Shown in pieces: positions 44,021 to 53,772 of a stretch of DNA of 64,000 nt. Source of the stretch: Plantago ovata. Lineage: Eukaryota; Streptophyta; Magnoliopsida; Lamiales; Plantaginaceae. The notes below the pieces were generated by a model that ran no database searches, was not told the origin of the DNA, and was given only the letters and a program-made list of their open reading frames with translations. A program made the position numbers and the translations under genes. The stretch is from assembly GCA_028274465.1 (NCBI GenBank), contig CM051457.1, forward strand, positions 67,616,496 to 67,680,495, in the 5' to 3' direction. Numbering within the stretch: position 1 is the stretch's first letter; each line of letters starts with the position of its first letter.

Positions 44021-44390
44021 GCTGAAACAGGCATTCAGCAAGCCAATGGTTGCATAAAGGTTATTTGTTCGTTAAAAAGTCCCTTCCACTGACTTCTCTA
44101 AAAGGAGATGGATGTACACTAAAATGTTTGCTGAAACAAGCATTCAACAAGTAATTTCTTCAAACCGGGTATTTGTTAGGAAACTTGATCACTTGCTGAG
44201 ACGGGAGCTCAGTAAGAAAACTTTAAAGATTGCTGAAACTGGCATTCAGACATGCAAGGATACTGAAACACGTATTCAAGTATCAAAAGAAAAATCTGAG
44301 ACGGGAACTCAGCAAAGAGCAAAAATGCTTCTCATATTTTACCTAAGGATATCTCAATATAAAAAGAATTTGTTGAGACGGGAACTCAGA
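44021..44390 (+). repeat. Seven small inverted repeats, CTGA(A/G)AC..TCAG type
   Basis: Units at about 44021-44039, 44130-44149, 44195-44213, 44232-44250, 44262-44281, 44295-44313 and 44372-44390. Two forms alternate: GCTGAAACAGGCATTCAGC and CTGAGACGGGAACTCAG. In each, CTGA pairs with TCAG around a loop containing ACNGG or close variants. They follow the stop codon of pol. Confidence 0.7.
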
Positions 44391-44831
44391 AATATATTTG
44401 ATTCTAAAGAAAAATGAGATATTTGATTAAGGGGGAACTTTCAGCAAATACAAGGCTTGTTACTTGAAAAGGTAATTGCTAAAGTCAGATTGGCTAAAAA
44501 TTGCTAAAAAGATTCTTGTATACTTCAGAAAGCAATTAGCGTTGAAGAAAAAGAGATCAAATCCCGTGAATCAATGTAAAATCAATTGTAACGTTAATCA
44601 TGGCACATATAAACTCGTTGTAAATCATGACATGAAATACAATCGTGGCCATTGATTTTAAAGCAGTTGATGATCTAACGGTTGATATTACAAAGAGAAA
44701 GCATGCTCTGACAGTTTCGTGTTAGTGGTCCACTACGCATTTAATGCAAAGGCTCCACTAACTCTATGAATCTCTATTTTACCCTTGTTGAGAACTCAAA
44801 ACCATTGAGCTTCTCACATAACAGAGATACT

Positions 44832-44840
44832 ATATAAATG
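44832..44840 (+). promoter_or_regulatory. Internal TATA box upstream of aORF
   Basis: TATATAAAT in the context ATACTATATAAATGAAGAG is a textbook plant TATA box. It lies 147 bp before the aORF ATG, leaving room for a start near 44870 and a pyrimidine-rich leader of about 120 nt (CCTCACATTTCC and CTTTTTCTTACACTCTC). It suggests separate transcription of the aORF. Confidence 0.5.
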
Positions 44841-44986
44841 AAGAGTTAGAGAAAGACAAAATTCTTTACCTCACATTTCCTTTCTCTGCAAGAATTCCCT
44901 AGCATGTGCTCTGAATTACTGTACCTCCGGTCAAAAAGAAAAGTTTCTTTTTCTTACACTCTCAACCCTTACCTACTATATAAGAG

Positions 44987-45851
44987 ATGGCTCCCAAGAG
45001 ACAATCATCTAAGACCGCCAAGTCCTCCAAGGAAAACAGTGCTGGAAAAAGTACTGCTCCTACTCCGGCAGAAACTCCGGTGGAAAAAACGGTGAAAATC
45101 GTGCAGGCCAATAACCGCATAACTGAAAGACCCATGCCTCCTGCATATCTTGACACTGCAAAGTGTGAACAGATGATGCAATGGGGAGGATTCGCCAAAG
45201 AGAAGTATATCAGATACTTTAATGAACAAGATTTGGACGAAGAAAATGTAGAGGCGATGAATTACATAAATCAACAAGGCCTACTTTTCTTCATTACTGC
45301 TCGCACTAAGAAAGTGAGCATGCTGGACACGATGGAATTCTACAATAATGCAGAAATCCAAACCCTTACTGATGGACAAGGAGTCACTGAAAAAGTGATT
45401 TCTACCACAGTTCAAGGAGAGCAAATCATCCTGAAATGGATTGATTTAGCTAACATCTTTCAGATTCCAACTACTGGAACTGAAGATGACATCACTGCCA
45501 CTGATGAAGAAATAGAAGCCTTCTACAGTGATGTCAGAAACGAAAGGGTGAAGAAAGGAGAGATTGCTCCCGTGACTTGGAATAAGCACGTAAAGAGGAA
45601 GCATCTCTGCCATTCACTTGGTCTAGTAGCTCTGCTACTCATCAAAGTTATTGACTCCCAAGTTGGAGGAATTGGCCAAGTAGGCCTTAGAAGATGACCT
45701 TTGCTAATGCATATCTATGAAAGCAAAACCGACATTAACTGGGCTAAGTACATTTTCAACATACTTGTTGATTGTGTTACAAATTTCAAGGTCAAGGTTG
45801 AAGAGAACACAGTCTCACCTTCCCTTCAAGTAATGTATAGATTGAAAATAT
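44987..45851 (+). pseudogene. aORF, N-terminal part (SIRE-like)
   Basis: ATG at 44987 opens a Lys/Ser-rich start (MAPKRQSSKTAKSSKENS), a Pro/Thr linker and a folded region (MQWGGFAKEKYIRYF, NYINQQGLLFFITA, MLDTMEFYNNAEI, IILKWIDLANIFQIP). The last motif resembles the plant retroelement domain called putative plant transposon protein (inferred from memory). TGA after GLRR (45695-45697) is the only stop; the frame then continues (NWAKYIFNILVD) to 45851, where a Cassandra composite cuts it. With insertion and duplication removed, the frame is kept into 46971. In the whole element about 5.3 kb, or some 1,765 codons, belongs to this gene. Function unknown. Confidence 0.7.
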
Positions 45852-46965
45852 TGTAACGACCCGACCAATCCGGCCGGCGTGGTTACTCATGGGCGCTCTC
45901 CGGGGTGATATGCTGGCCCCACAGACCAACACGGGTTCTAATCCGCGCACTTTGTCCTCACTCGTGCGCGCACCGGGAATTTCCCAGTGGGTCACCCATC
46001 CTAGAATTGCTCCAGAGCAAGCACGCTTAACTCTGAAGTTCTTCTAGGTGGATTCCGGAAAAGAAAGGTGCACCCTGATGGTATGAGTAGCGTTCTCAAC
46101 CCTTTTAAGCTTCTGAAATTTGGGGCATTACAATATACCCCCCTTAAAGCCTCGACGTCCTCGTCGAGCGCCTTAAGTGGTGGGGGTGACAAACTGACAA
46201 TATCCTTTACCAACCGTCCACCCGATGCGGGCTTTGGGTTGATCTAGGCTCTGATACCATTTGTAACGACCCGACCAATCCGGCCGGCGTGGTTACTCAT
46301 GGGCGCTCTCCGGGGTGATATGCTGGCCCCACAGACCAACACGAGTTCTAATCCGCGCACTTTGTCCTCACTCGTGCGCGCACCGGGAGCTTCCCAGTGG
46401 GTCACCCATCCTAGAATTGCTCCGGAGCAAGCACGCTTAACTCTGAAGTTCTTATAGGTGGATTCCCGAAAAGAAAGGTGCACCTTGTTGGTATGAGTAG
46501 CGTTCTCAAAGCGGGACTATCCGGAACTGCAGGAACTAAGTGCCATCCGGGGCAAAGTGCTACACCGTATCGACGATGGGAGCCACCTCTTGAGCCTGGA
46601 GGGGCCACCTCTAGAATCCTGCACGGATGGTTGGTCTCGGGACAGCGCGCAACGAGGACGTTGCGCAATTTAAGAGGGGGTGATTGTAACGCCCCAGATT
46701 TCAGAAGCTTAAAAGGGTTGAGAACGCTACTCATACCATCAAGGTGCACCTTTGTTTTCGGGAATCCACCTAGAAGAACTTCAGAGTTAAGCGTGCTTTC
46801 TCTGGAGCAATTCTAGGATGGGTGACCCACTGGGAAGTTCCCGGTGCGCGCACGAGTGAGGACAAAGTGCGCGGATTAGAACTCGTGTTGGTCTGTGGGG
46901 CCAGCATATCACCCCGGAGAGCGCCCATGAGTAACCACGCCGGCCGGATTGGTCGGGTCGTTACA
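45852..46965. mobile_element. Composite Cassandra TRIM: two inverted elements in one insertion, TSD AATAT
   Basis: Order: minus-strand 3' LTR (45852-46132), internal part with polypurine tract (AAGGGGGG in sense) and primer site TGGTATCAGAGCC (reverse, 46247-46259), truncated minus 5' LTR (46262-46509), internal part of a different Cassandra type (46510-46684, ending AAGAGGGGGTGAT), and plus-strand 3' LTR (46685-46965). The whole is flanked by AATAT (45847-45851 and 46966-46970). Arms 46262-46509 and 46718-46965 are both 248 bp and inverted. LTRs of about 281 bp that contain 5S rRNA-like sequence identify Cassandra. No protein is encoded. It interrupts aORF coding sequence. Confidence 0.85.
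46730..46846 (+). other. 5S rRNA-like region in Cassandra LTR
   Basis: The sequence follows 5S rRNA in order: CTCATACCATC, the A-box-like AGTTAAGCGTGCTT, CTAGGATGGGTGACC and CTGGGAAGTTCC. These correspond to the pol III internal control region. The two minus LTRs carry the same region. It is diverged and part of an LTR, so it is not a 5S gene. Confidence 0.8.
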
Positions 46966-46970
46966 AATAT

Positions 46971-48608
46971 GCTACATCCTTGAACATTACAGGATTCAAC
47001 TGAGAAACCCATTGCCTATTAAGAAATCAGTATGAAATGTGGGAAGAGCTTTCTACAAGCTGAATGGACCTAAGGTTGCTGACAAGAAGTCAAAGAAAGC
47101 CACAGCTGCATATGTTGTTGAGACTGATAATCAGTCTAGGAATACAACAGTTGCAAATGTTGCTGGAACTGACCAGCAATCTCGGAATACAACAACTGCA
47201 AATGTGGCTGAGAATGCAATAGCTGCAGATGTTGTTGCTGATATTGCTGCGGTTGCTGACACTACTACACCCATCAAGAGATCCAAGAAAAAGAGGAAAG
47301 CTGATGATGACACTCAAACTGCAGCTTCATCAGCTGATCCTATTCCGAAAAAGGCAAGGACAAAGACAACTTTCCCAAGAAAGAAAACCACGGCAAGAAA
47401 GTCCGTTCCGATTGTCCATGTCATTCAGGATGATGACATTCCAGTGGTTGCTGAAACGCAAGCCACTGTAGTAGATGTTGCTGAAGTGTTTGCAGAAGAT
47501 TTCAGAAATCCAATAACTTGGATCCATCTGCTGAAGCAAGACCACAAGGCAGTGAAAATGAAAATCCTGCCTTAGAACGATTAGAAGATGTCGACATAGA
47601 AGATAATCTTGATGACAACACTCTGGAACCAGCAAGTGACATTGCTGCAGATTTAAGAAAAGTTGCACTTGCTGAAAATGTTGCCAGCAAAGAAACATAA
47701 GAGACAATTGCTGAAATGGCAACTAGTCCAGTCCGAGAAATTGCTGAAGCTGCAATTGCTCAAGAACCAGTTGCTGAGACTGCAATGGTTCAAGTGCCAG
47801 AGGTTGCTGAAACACAACAAGAGACATTGTTCAACGACGCATCTCATGGTGTTGAGAATATTAAACTTAGATCACCAATAACTTCTATTGACAAAGTCCA
47901 ACTGGTGCTGACTGACCTAAGACAGATGGGACATGGAGATTGATGACAACTCCTATAAGTCAGTAGACTTGTTCATGAGAAGTAGTGAACTTAAAGGTCT
48001 AGACGTTTCTGCTCAACTTGTCAACTCAGAGACAAGGGAGATTGTTGAATCTGCACAGCCTTCTCAGTTAGAGCAATAGAAGAAGTTTGCAGAAGAATAA
48101 GTCCCAGATAATGAAGATGTTATCAATGCTGAAAGGACTGAGTCACCACCTGCCCTTCTTCAGCAGGTACTTAACTCAGATATAAGCAAAACTTCACTAT
48201 CTGAAAGTTTATCTTTAGCTAATATAATCATTTCTATACAGACTTCTCAATATACAATTCAGAAGATTGCTGAAACTTCTGCACCAGAATCCACAACTCC
48301 TGTTCAGCAGGTAGATGAAAATTTTGGTAAATTTACTAAGTTTGAAAACTTAGTACTTGTATCAAACAAAGAGTTATTTCAGGATGGACAATTCAAGGAT
48401 GCTGCTACAGCTCCTGAAGCAATGGAAATAGTTCCCGCACAACTCAATGTGCAACATTAGCTTGCTGAAAGTCATTAGGTAATTCATGTTACAGTTTTAG
48501 ACTCTAAAACTATTTTCCAAAACCTTCCTGAAATTAACCTTATTCTTATTTAGGCTCAAAAGGAGAATGATGAAGTGGTTCACATCACGGAAGCTCTTGA
48601 AGTTAGTT
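46971..48608 (+). pseudogene. aORF, middle part, low-complexity Ala/Val/Glu/Asp region
   Basis: The frame resumes with CYILEHYRIQLRNPLPIKKS, meets TGA near 47033, and goes on with VGRAFYKLNGPKVADKKSKK, imperfect repeats rich in VAETD and VADIAAVAD, and a Lys/Arg-rich NLS-like stretch (KRSKKKRKADDD, KKARTKTTF). At about 47515 the frame changes, TAA lies at 47698-47700, and open pieces continue (VREIAEAAIAQEPVAETAM). Several more stops lie between 47941 and 48600. At 48604-48608 a gypsy solo LTR interrupts. At DNA level GTTGCTGA recurs throughout. Confidence 0.62.
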
Positions 48609-49907
48609 TGACGACAGTGTTTTTTACACTATCATTCGAGTCTTTTTTCACCAATCTAGCTATCCTCTTGCATGCATTTTAGTGCATTTTGTTAGAATAG
48701 TGTCACGTCTCCATTTCTTTTGTTCTTTTCAGGTTTTAGGTGGAAATCGCGTTTTTGGATGTAATTCATGGCGAAACAATGATGTTTTGGTGCAACGAGA
48801 TCACCCGTGATGTGTTAAGGAGTACCAAGACGAGTTTCAAGGCCAAGAGATCAAGTTTCGGAGCTCAAAACCGTGCAAGGTGCCGAATTCGAAGATCCGA
48901 AGGAGGAATTCCGCACGGGCCGCATTCTGCCCGTGCGGGGCGCACCCGCCACGTGCGCGGCGGACCGCCTCATACGGGGCGGTGCGCCGGGGGCAAATTT
49001 GCAAAATTTTCATATCTTTCATATCTGCAAATTTTCATATCTTTCATCATATTTTTCCAGACATAAACCCTAGAACTTGTTCTGGGTATATTTTCTCTTA
49101 GAACCTTTGTATCTTAGAGAATTCGGAGCTAGAGGAGAGACTTGGACACGTATTGATCTCACCTTGCTAGATCTTTGTGAGTTTTAGCCATTCACCGGAG
49201 ATTGACAACCTTTGGTGGTAACCTTGTATCTCACAATTCTGCTATGTATCTTTCAATTAAACATGTTCTCATTCATTATTGCTTCAATTATGATTGTTGA
49301 TTGTGTTATTGATATGAGTAGCTAAGCATCCAGTTGGTGATAGTATGTGAATTCATAGCTAGGGTTCGTATTATGCATGATTGAGTTTCTGAGTCTTTTA
49401 CTTGTTCAATTATCTTAATTCGATTCTTTGATCCGAGTAAGCCATATATCTTCGTAGAAAAGTGTTAGAAACACTAGGACAATTCAAGATCATCAATTCG
49501 ATTATATATAATTTGCAAGTACTGCTTGAACTAAGACTGACAACCTTAGCCAAGTATTAGTACAGATAGGAAGCTTTCAAAATACACGTCTACAAATCTG
49601 TCTTTGGTGATTGTAAATCGAATTACTTTTAAGGCAGTACGAGTTGCACTTTCATGCATAATTACAACTTCATGCTTAGAACGAGCATACTATCACCAGC
49701 TTTCTCCATATATTGTTAAGTTATGTTAGAGATAAATTTGTTTTCTGGAATTATATATAGTTAATTAGTTAAAGCTAGTTTAGTCCCTAGAGATCGACAC
49801 TCGAGGTCATCTTACCTCTGCACTACGTGTTTTGTGTAGTTGTGAGTTGCCCTTTGGCTTTCAAACAAATTTATTTGATTGTTCGAGTTTGACAATCTCG
49901 TTCATCA
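48609..49907 (+). mobile_element. Diverged gypsy solo LTR with TSD TAGTT
   Basis: It starts TGACGACAG and ends GTTCATCA, flanked by TAGTT (48604-48608 and 49908-49912). It shares the layout of the other gypsy LTRs but is more diverged. Its GC palindromes (48893-48992) are irregular and it lacks the clear CTATATATAG box. No internal sequence is present. Confidence 0.82.
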
Positions 49908-52706
49908 TAGTTCTGAAGAACTATACTCTAACTTCAAAAGGAACACTTTGACCAGAGTTGCTAAGTCTGTCAGCAACTGGAAAAGATATAGAAGGACGGA
50001 CTTTTCGGATCTTCACATCCATCTATCCAATGAGAAGAAGAGAAACATTCTACTCAAACTCGAGACATTTGTACACTCTATACTTCTTGAAGAACGCTCA
50101 TATTCTCAGCAAATGAGTTCAAATCTGATTGCTACAATCAGAGAGAATATGAAAGCTAAGTTCAAGAGTGCCTCTCCAGCTGAACAAGTTGTGATGCTAA
50201 AGGGTTCCTTTGTACCCATGGTGGCTGATCCCCACGAAATCAATGAGGAAGAGGAAGTTACAAGTGCTGCAAAGTACAAACATCTAGAGTTGGTCATACT
50301 GACGGATGATGATGAAGAAGAAGAGGATGAAAATATCCTTAAAGATACCAGTAATGATGAAGCCAAAGATTCTAAGGACATCAAGGACGATGACGATGAT
50401 AATCAAGGTCCTAGTCCGGATGCTCGCGGAGTGAAATTGACAGTTGCTGATCATGAAAATCAGGACAACACTGAAAATCAGCAAGCTGATCAACTTCCCA
50501 GTCAGCAACAAGAATCTACTCCTACTTCTGCTGAGAAAAGTACTCCAGCAACTGAACAACTTTCTGAGACTGAAGAAGAGTACGCCAGAAAGCGTGCTGA
50601 AATGCCTAAAGGCAAAGCTAAGCTTTCTGATGCCGAGTTAGCATTACTCAAAGCTAAGGTCACTAATTCTAACCTTGGATAAGATGAAGATATGGATGAA
50701 GATTACCAAAGAGCATTACAGAATAGTCTACAGATTCACGACAGGCACACAAAGAATCTTGATATTGCTCAATCTTCAGGAGTGAACAACACAGAAGTCT
50801 CCTCCCTTCCACTTACTACTGGTGAAACTCCAGTTGTTGAGTCCAAAGAGTTGCCTTCAGCAACCACTCAACCAGAAGTGACTGAAGCTAAGGATTTGGG
50901 AATCAAGGTTGCTGGCCTTGATGAATCTGATGAAGAAGAAGATCTATCTAACTTCTCAGCAAATGAAGAAGAATAGTCAAAGAAATCTGAACCCAAAGAG
51001 GTAGAAATTCCTCCACCATCTTTCATCAATGATGAAGGAGTCCACCATCTTTCATCAATGATGAAGGAGATGTTGAGAGAAGTCGCTTGCTGAGAAACGA
51101 TGATCAGATCGCCACTGAAATCAAAGCTCACTCACTCACTCCCTTTCTAGTGTCGTTCCCAAATATTGAGGAGTTTACTCCTAGAATAAAAGCACTAATG
51201 GCTGTTCACAAAGCATGCCAAGAAGAGGATGATGCCTTGCTTGCTGAGAGTCCACTTGACATTGGCAAAATACTGACTACTATGCTGAGACGCACTACTA
51301 CACTTACCATACCTCAGAAAGATATAAGTCTACATCACAAAAGCTATGAAGAAGATGTCAGTCAGGCACTCAAGCTTGCTAAAAGCGCATTGACAAAGGC
51401 TCAGGCTATACTTGAAGAAAAAGTCAACAATGAGCGCAGACATGAGGAGAATCTGGATTTTATTAAAGAAGAATTGTCTAAGCTAACTACAGATCAGCAA
51501 GACTTGATTCTGAAATACAACAGCCTAAATACTCTTGCTGAAAATTGCAATGAGTTTTTATCTTTACACATCAGACCGATGATGCAATCCATGTTTAAGG
51601 GGGAAGATTCTAGAAAAATAAAGTCTTCAAGAGACAGATCAACTAATCCCTCTGAAGCTGAAGCTCCATTAAAGTTGCCTGGACCGCCTCCCAGAGAACC
51701 TCTTGCTGAAATAGAGCAAAGTTCTAAGAAAAGAGCTGAAACAGATTCTCAGAGAAGTTCAGCAAATCCTAAGAGGAGAAGAACTTCTGCTGAAACTCAA
51801 GAATTCTGTCATACTGAAAGTCATCAACACATGAATGCAGATGATGATAATGATGATGACCAAACAATAGCTCAAGCTATAAGGGCCAAGCCTCTTTCTG
51901 CCTTAACTCCATCTGGCCAATCCAAAGACTTCTCTTCTGACTCCAGATCTTCAACAAAAGATCAAGATAATGCTAAGTCAAGAAGAAGAAAGCAAAGACA
52001 GGAATAAAGAAGGCTAGCTAACATTGCAATTGGCACTGGCATTGATTACACATAGACCAGCAATGAGGAAACCACTCAGAACGTGATCAGAAACCTCCAT
52101 GGTTGCTGGATCATAAAGCTGGAAGATCTTTTGGCCAATGACTTATTTCCAATTGTTGTACTGAATCAAATGTACACTTTGATTGAATTGAAAGTTGCAA
52201 GAAAAGAAAGGGATCCTCCTCCCTACCCAAGGAACATAGCTATAAAATGGCTGAACTTAGAAATCTTGGTAAGAAGAACTTCCATCAGCAAGAAGATGAA
52301 GCAAGAGCCTGATTTAATCAAACCGATGGATGTTGCTTACTATAGTGATCCTATAACCAAGAAGTTCAGAAAGAAATATGGCTTGATTCCTTATGAGTAC
52401 TTTTATCTCACTGCTAAGGATCAAGAAGAAGACCTTCTCTGGTTAAGAAAGATTCATGCCAACAAGGGTATTTCAGACACTCAACTTCTACATGCTAGCA
52501 ATTGGGGCATGCACTTGTGGGTAATACACTACAAAGAGATGAATGGTGAAAACCATCATTATACTGCCTGCAAGAATGCAAGAATTATTCAACTTGAAGT
52601 CCGTAAGCTACTTGAAGATTACGAGAAGGATTGTGTTAAATTCACTGCTCTTGCTGAGAAGAGTGTAAAGGAGATTCTTAGAAAATCTTCTGCTGGAATA
52701 GACTAG
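49908..52706 (+). pseudogene. aORF, C-terminal half (SIRE-like)
   Basis: It resumes SEELYSNFKRNTLTRVAKSV and is parallel to the copy at 1-2664: acidic stretch, Gln-rich linker, second acidic patch, coiled-coil region (KSYEEDVSQALKLAK, ENCNEFLSLHI), basic clusters (KSRRRKQRQE) and the C-terminal block (IPYEYFYLTAKDQ, NWGMHLWVIHYKEMN). TAA lies at 50680-50682 and after NEEE (50974-50976); the frame changes at about 51060, where ATGAAGGA and CACCATCTTTCATCAATG are duplicated. TAA 52005-52007 and a stop near 52053 follow. The last codon is at 52706. The intact C-terminal 207 codons start at 52083. Confidence 0.75.
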
Positions 52707-52949
52707 TCCCTTGGAAAAGCTTTGTTTCGTTTGCTGATTACTTTAGTTATCTATGAGCTTTCTTGTAAACTTACTGGGAAGATAACTATCAGCAATGAAC
52801 TTTTTGACTCTTATTGGTGTTTGATTATGCAAACAATTTATGCTTACTGTTTTATTATTCAAGTATGTTTGCATTATTCAACTGATTTATTCAACATCAG
52901 GAACCTCTAAAAGGGTAACAATTAATTTATCCATGGATTGCTAACATCA

Positions 52950-52963
52950 AAAAGAGGGAAATT
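52950..52963 (+). other. Polypurine tract
   Basis: AAAAAGAGGGAAAT directly before TGTTAGG. One G of the family consensus is replaced by A compared with 2911-2926. Confidence 0.65.
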
Positions 52964-53772
52964 TGTTAGGAAACTTGTAATTTTGATGAGCAATTAACCA
53001 TTCTAAATTAAGGAAAGTCCAGTAACTAGTACTCTTAAGGTCCATAGGAATTTAGAATTTTAAGGACATTGTAAAAGAGGAACGTTTGCTGAAAGACTTA
53101 GTGTAGGTACTAGTTGTGTTTCTTTAGATAACTTGTTATAGCTGAAAAATTTATACTCAAGTCATCTCATCCCAAACCTCTCTAACTGATAAACACCCTT
53201 TCCAGGCGTGAAATTTAGGGGGAATTAATCAAGCATAGTGTTGCTGATTATAAGTCCCAAGTTTGGTGGAGAACAAGGTTATAGTTCTCTAGTTAGGTTG
53301 GAAACGAAGCAAGTGTGCTTTGGTTTCTGAAGAATCATTAGTGATAGGATTTGTAAGGAACCTCACATCTTATGTTAGTGGATTCAGTCCTAGAAAAGAC
53401 AAAGTGGATTAGTTGAGAGATTACGCCATTCTGAGATACCACTATAAAAGTGTTTGTGTGATTTACTTTACCGTATTTAGTTTTCAGCAAGCTACATATA
53501 TTGTACAATGATACTCTGCTCACTTGCTGAAACTAGCACTCTCAGAAAAGCACTTATTGTAAAAAGACTTCCGCACTCTGTTTTTAAAGTACCAGCAAAC
53601 TCGTTACTGAAAAGTAACAAGTACTTGCTGAGAAAGTTAAGTACCAGCAAACTCATTACTGAAAAGTAATAAGCACTTGCTGAGAAAGTTTTAAACGACG
53701 AAAAGTTTGAAAAGACTATTCACCCCCCCCCCCCCCCGTCTAGTCTTTTCTTGTTGTTTAAAGGGACCAACA
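52964..53772 (+). repeat. 3' LTR of SIRE-like element with internal deletion
   Basis: Both ends are normal (TGTTAGG, ACCAACA), but only 809 bp remain of about 1,600. The loss is at about 53110, between GTAGGTACTAG and TTGTGTTTCTTT, and removes the TATA box. The U5 hairpin loop holds an unusually long C run (about 53724-53738). Confidence 0.85.

Larger units (their letters stand above)
44000..44986 (+). other. Spacer between pol and aORF of SIRE-like element
   Basis: It contains seven CTGA..TCAG repeats (44021-44390), a purine run (AAGGGGGAACTTTCAGC, about 44428-44444), a TATA box at 44832-44840 and an untranslated leader to the ATG at 44987. No ORF is supported. Confidence 0.6.
42373..53772 (+). 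mobile_element. SIRE-like element, plus strand, 5'-truncated, with giant accessory ORF
   Basis: It contains the end of pol (42373-43999), a repeat-rich spacer, a promoter-like TATA box, the aORF (44987-52706), a polypurine tract and an internally deleted 3' LTR. A composite Cassandra element and a gypsy solo LTR are nested in the aORF. The 5' LTR, gag and most of pol are missing; the truncation point coincides with the LTR of the opposite-strand derivative. Confidence 0.82.

Noticed and set aside
46730..46846. 5S rRNA gene
   Set aside because: The similarity to 5S rRNA is part of Cassandra LTRs, occurs three times in LTR context and is too diverged and interrupted to be a functional gene.
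46411..47012. ORFs of 80-112 codons in the Cassandra composite
   Set aside because: Cassandra is a non-coding TRIM; the ORFs lie in 5S-like LTR sequence on both strands and result from its high GC content.
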